In this document: positions 61,834 to 64,000 of the stretch, piece by piece
How the letters are laid out: every line of letters begins with the position of its first letter
Numbering within the stretch: position 1 is the first letter of the stretch
Source of the DNA: Methylosinus sp. LW4
GTDB lineage: Bacteria; Pseudomonadota; Alphaproteobacteria; Rhizobiales; Beijerinckiaceae
Length of the DNA: 64,000 bases
Direction: 5' to 3'
NCBI RefSeq assembly: GCF_000379125.1
Contig: NZ_KB900626.1
Coordinates: 1,583,748-1,647,747, forward strand
Notes under the pieces: model-generated
What the model was told of the DNA's origin: nothing
What the model saw: only the letters and a program-made list of their open reading frames with translations
The model's database searches: none
Made by a program: the position numbers and the translations under genes

Positions 61834-62582
61834 GCGCGTCGCCGGCCCAGCGCCGCGACGCGCGCGCCTGGCTGCGCGAGGAGCGCGCCTTCGCGGCGGT
61901 GGAATTCGCGCTCATGCTGCCGTTGGTGCTGGTGATCTATCTCGGCCTCGCGGAGCTGGCGCTCGGGCAGCGCGCGAGCCAGAGGCTCGATCTCGTCGCG
62001 CATACGCTCTCCGATCTCGCCGCGCAGCAATTAACCGGCGGCTCCAATTCCGGCCAGGCCGGAATGGACGAGACGACGATTCAGGCGATCTTCTCCGCCG
62101 CGACGACGCTGATGTCACCGCTGCCGACCACCACTCTCAAAATGACCATCTCGGAGGTCACGGTCAGCGCCGACGCCACGCAGACGAGCGGCTTCAAGGC
62201 GAGCGTGAATTGGACGATCGCCAAGAACTCGGGCACGCTGCGCCCTTGCAAGATCAATGGCGTCGCCAAGCTGAACGCGGCCGATGTCACGCCTATCGAT
62301 CCCAATTCCATGCCGACGAGCTATACGAGCGCGAAATCGGTGACGCTGGCCAACGCCGGCGGCGGCACGACGACGACCAGCGTGACGCCGACCATCGGCT
62401 CGATCATCGTCGCCGATGTGAGCTACAGCTATCAGCCCTCATTCAGCCGCACGATCACCTGGCTGAAGTCGGCGGCGCCGCTGATGTCGCGCACCAGCTA
62501 TTCGCCGGTGCGCAACACCTACAGTCCCAATCATGTTCAATATTACATGACGAGCGGAACCAACTGCTCCACATCGCCCTGA
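61830..62582 (+). CDS. TadE/TadG-family pseudopilin
   Basis: This 250-residue protein is translated from an ATG overlapping the previous gene. The N-terminal tail is followed by RAFAAVEFALMLPLVLVIYLGLAELALG (about 35-62), again with the Glu of the TadE motif. The periplasmic part is rich in Thr and Ser (GGGTTTTSVTPTIGS) and ends close to a lone cysteine (GTNCSTSP). The pair with the preceding gene corresponds to the TadE/TadF or TadE/TadG pair of other systems; which is which is not decidable here. It is convergent with the phosphomannomutase gene. Confidence 0.9.
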   Translation: MSASPAQRRDARAWLREERAFAAVEFALMLPLVLVIYLGLAELALGQRASQRLDLVAHTLSDLAAQQLTGGSNSGQAGMDETTIQAIFSAATTLMSPLPTTTLKMTISEVTVSADATQTSGFKASVNWTIAKNSGTLRPCKINGVAKLNAADVTPIDPNSMPTSYTSAKSVTLANAGGGTTTTSVTPTIGSIIVADVSYSYQPSFSRTITWLKSAAPLMSRTSYSPVRNTYSPNHVQYYMTSGTNCSTSP

Positions 62583-62589
62583 TAGGCGG

Positions 62590-64000
62590 TCAGATCGTCT
62601 GATTATAGGCGCCGACCTCGGGGTTCTCGCGCAGCACGGCGTCCACCGCATGGAACATCTCGCGCATGCGCGCCTCCGACACCGGACTCTCGACGACGAC
62701 CACCAGCTCCGGCTTGTTCGATGAGGCGCGCACCAGTCCCCAGGTGCCGTCGGCGGTCGTCACGCGCACGCCATTGACGGTGACGAGATCGCGAATCTTC
62801 TGCCCGGTGAAGGCGACGCCATCGGCCTCCATTTTCTGGAAGCGCGCGATCACCTTGTCGACGACGCCATATTTCGTCTCGTCGGCGCAATGCGGCGACA
62901 TGGTGGGCGAGCCCCAGGTCTTGGGCAGAGCGGCGTAGAGATCGGACATGGACTTGCCTGGATTGCGATCGAGCATCTGCAGCACATGCACCGCCGTCAG
63001 CAGACCGTCGTCATAGCCGCGGCCGACCGGGGCGTTGAAGAAGAAGTGGCCGGACTTCTCGAAGCCGGCGAGCGCCTTCAGCTCGGTCACGCGGCGCTTG
63101 ATGTAGGAATGGCCGGTCTTCCAATAATCGGCCTTCACATTGCGCGAGATGAGCTCGGGATCGGTCGCGAACAATCCGGTGGACTTCACGTCGACGACGA
63201 AGGTCGCGCCGGGATGCAGCTTGGAGAGATCGCGCGCCAGCATCACGCCGATCTTATCCGCGAAAATCTCCTCGCCCGTATTGTCGACGACGCCGCAGCG
63301 ATCGCCGTCGCCGTCGAAGCCGAGACCGACATCGGCGCCGCTCTCGCGCACCTTGTCGGCCATGGCGTGCAGCATATGCAGATCTTCGGGGTTGGGATTG
63401 TAATGCGGGAAATTATAGTCGAGCTCGGTGTCGAGCGGCACGACCTCGCAGCCGATGCGCTCCAAGAGCTTGGGCGCGAAGGCGCCGGCCGTGCCATTGC
63501 CGCAGGCCGCGACGACCTTCAGCTTGCGGGAGAGCGTCACGCCGGAAGCGAGATCGTCGAGATAGATCTGGCCGAAATTCTCGACATAGCGATAGGAGCC
63601 GCCCTCGGCGGAACGGAAGGCGCCGGCGAGCACGATCTCCTTGAGGCGCGTCATCTCCACCGGGCCGAAGGTCACGGGACGCTGCGCGCCCATCTTCACG
63701 CCGGTCCAGCCATTGTCATTGTGCGAGGCCGTGACCATGGCGACGGCGGGAACATCCAGCGCGAATTGCGCGAAATAGGCCATGGGCGAGAGCGCGAGGC
63801 CGATATCGTGCACGCGCACGCCGGCGGCCATCAGGCCGGAGATCAGCGCGAGCTTTATGGAGGCGGAATAAGCGCGATAGTCGTGGCCGGTGGCGAGCTC
63901 CAGCGGCACGCCCATCTCATGGAGCAGCGTGCCCAATCCGAGGCCGAGCGCCTGCACCCCCATGAGGTTGAGCTCCTTCTCGAACAGCCAGCGCGCGTCA
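62590..64000 (-). CDS. Phosphomannomutase/phosphoglucomutase, N-terminus beyond the window
   Basis: This enzyme interconverts hexose 6- and 1-phosphates for surface polysaccharide and lipopolysaccharide precursors. The frame is open through position 64000, so the first part is missing. The codons before the first ATG (63963) read DARWLFEKELNL, continuous with the family sequence GVQALGLGLGTLLHE. Visible motifs are the phosphoserine loop TASHNDNGWTGVKMG, the metal loop GLGFDGDGDRCGVVDN, the sugar-specificity FEKSGHFFF and the phosphate-binding RASSNKPELVVVVES. About 470 residues are visible. It could supply sugar for the exopolysaccharide exported by the Wza-like protein. Confidence 0.94.
   Translation of the reverse strand, partial: DARWLFEKELNLMGVQALGLGLGTLLHEMGVPLELATGHDYRAYSASIKLALISGLMAAGVRVHDIGLALSPMAYFAQFALDVPAVAMVTASHNDNGWTGVKMGAQRPVTFGPVEMTRLKEIVLAGAFRSAEGGSYRYVENFGQIYLDDLASGVTLSRKLKVVAACGNGTAGAFAPKLLERIGCEVVPLDTELDYNFPHYNPNPEDLHMLHAMADKVRESGADVGLGFDGDGDRCGVVDNTGEEIFADKIGVMLARDLSKLHPGATFVVDVKSTGLFATDPELISRNVKADYWKTGHSYIKRRVTELKALAGFEKSGHFFFNAPVGRGYDDGLLTAVHVLQMLDRNPGKSMSDLYAALPKTWGSPTMSPHCADETKYGVVDKVIARFQKMEADGVAFTGQKIRDLVTVNGVRVTTADGTWGLVRASSNKPELVVVVESPVSEARMREMFHAVDAVLRENPEVGAYNQTI

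Noticed and set aside
1..64000. CRISPR arrays, tRNA or rRNA genes, prophage or insertion sequence
   Set aside because: No regularly spaced repeats, cloverleaf-like intergenic segments, transposase or integrase frames were found on reading both strands by eye; a dedicated scan (tRNAscan, ISfinder) would settle it.

Overview
The window reads as GC-rich alphaproteobacterial chromosome, most likely Hyphomicrobiales/Rhizobiales and possibly a Methylocystaceae-like bacterium. The order-level placement rests on a YejABEF importer, a CpaA-F/Tad pilus locus, a PdhS/PleC-like kinase, an orphan FixJ-type regulator, an alphaproteobacterial RpoH-type promoter and a GGAAC-N16-CGTT (EcfG-type) motif. No methane- or nitrogen-fixation gene is present to prove the family. 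No rRNA, tRNA, CRISPR array, phage or transposase gene was found.

Layout. 0-8.2 kb: a truncated gene, gshB, glnD, grpE behind a heat-shock promoter, corA, a cupin, and a DegP protease. 8.3-10.5 kb: an OmpR-type two-component pair. 10.5-14.8 kb: an SxtJ / DUF5989-like / NodU-type carbamoyltransferase cassette beside a B12-binding radical SAM enzyme. 15-20.7 kb: PdhS-like kinase, pepN, dps. 20.8-24.6 kb: CDP-alcohol phosphatidyltransferase, a Wza-like export lipoprotein, an orphan FixJ regulator with a clear terminator, and a small exported hypothetical. 24.7-33.9 kb: a housekeeping run (nfuA-like, tsaB, rimI, plsC, miaB, phoH, ybeY, CBS protein), interrupted by an AT-richer TonB receptor. 33.9-37.6 kb: a REP-like palindrome, then a cobalamin-riboswitch operon of btuB and two unrecognised genes. 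37.7-50.5 kb: cupin, succinate-semialdehyde dehydrogenase, YejABEF, purine nucleoside phosphorylase, MaoC, NlpC/P60 peptidase, M17 aminopeptidase, FUSC protein. 50.5-62.6 kb: the Tad pilus locus. 62.6-64 kb: a truncated phosphomannomutase.

How it works together. The Tad locus supplies two near-identical Flp pilins, a prepilin peptidase (CpaA), secretin and accessories (CpaB, C, D), a localisation ATPase (CpaE), the motor ATPase (CpaF), platform proteins (TadB, C), a TPR lipoprotein (TadD), two TadE/G-type pseudopilins and a free-standing copy of the CpaC N-terminal domain. YejABEF plus the translationally coupled M17 and NlpC/P60 peptidases could form a cell-wall peptide salvage neighbourhood. 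The cobalamin operon pairs an outer-membrane receptor with an unknown soluble protein and an unknown small multi-spanning membrane protein. The last is the best candidate in the window for an undescribed transport component. The carbamoyltransferase cassette is the other candidate for an unknown product.
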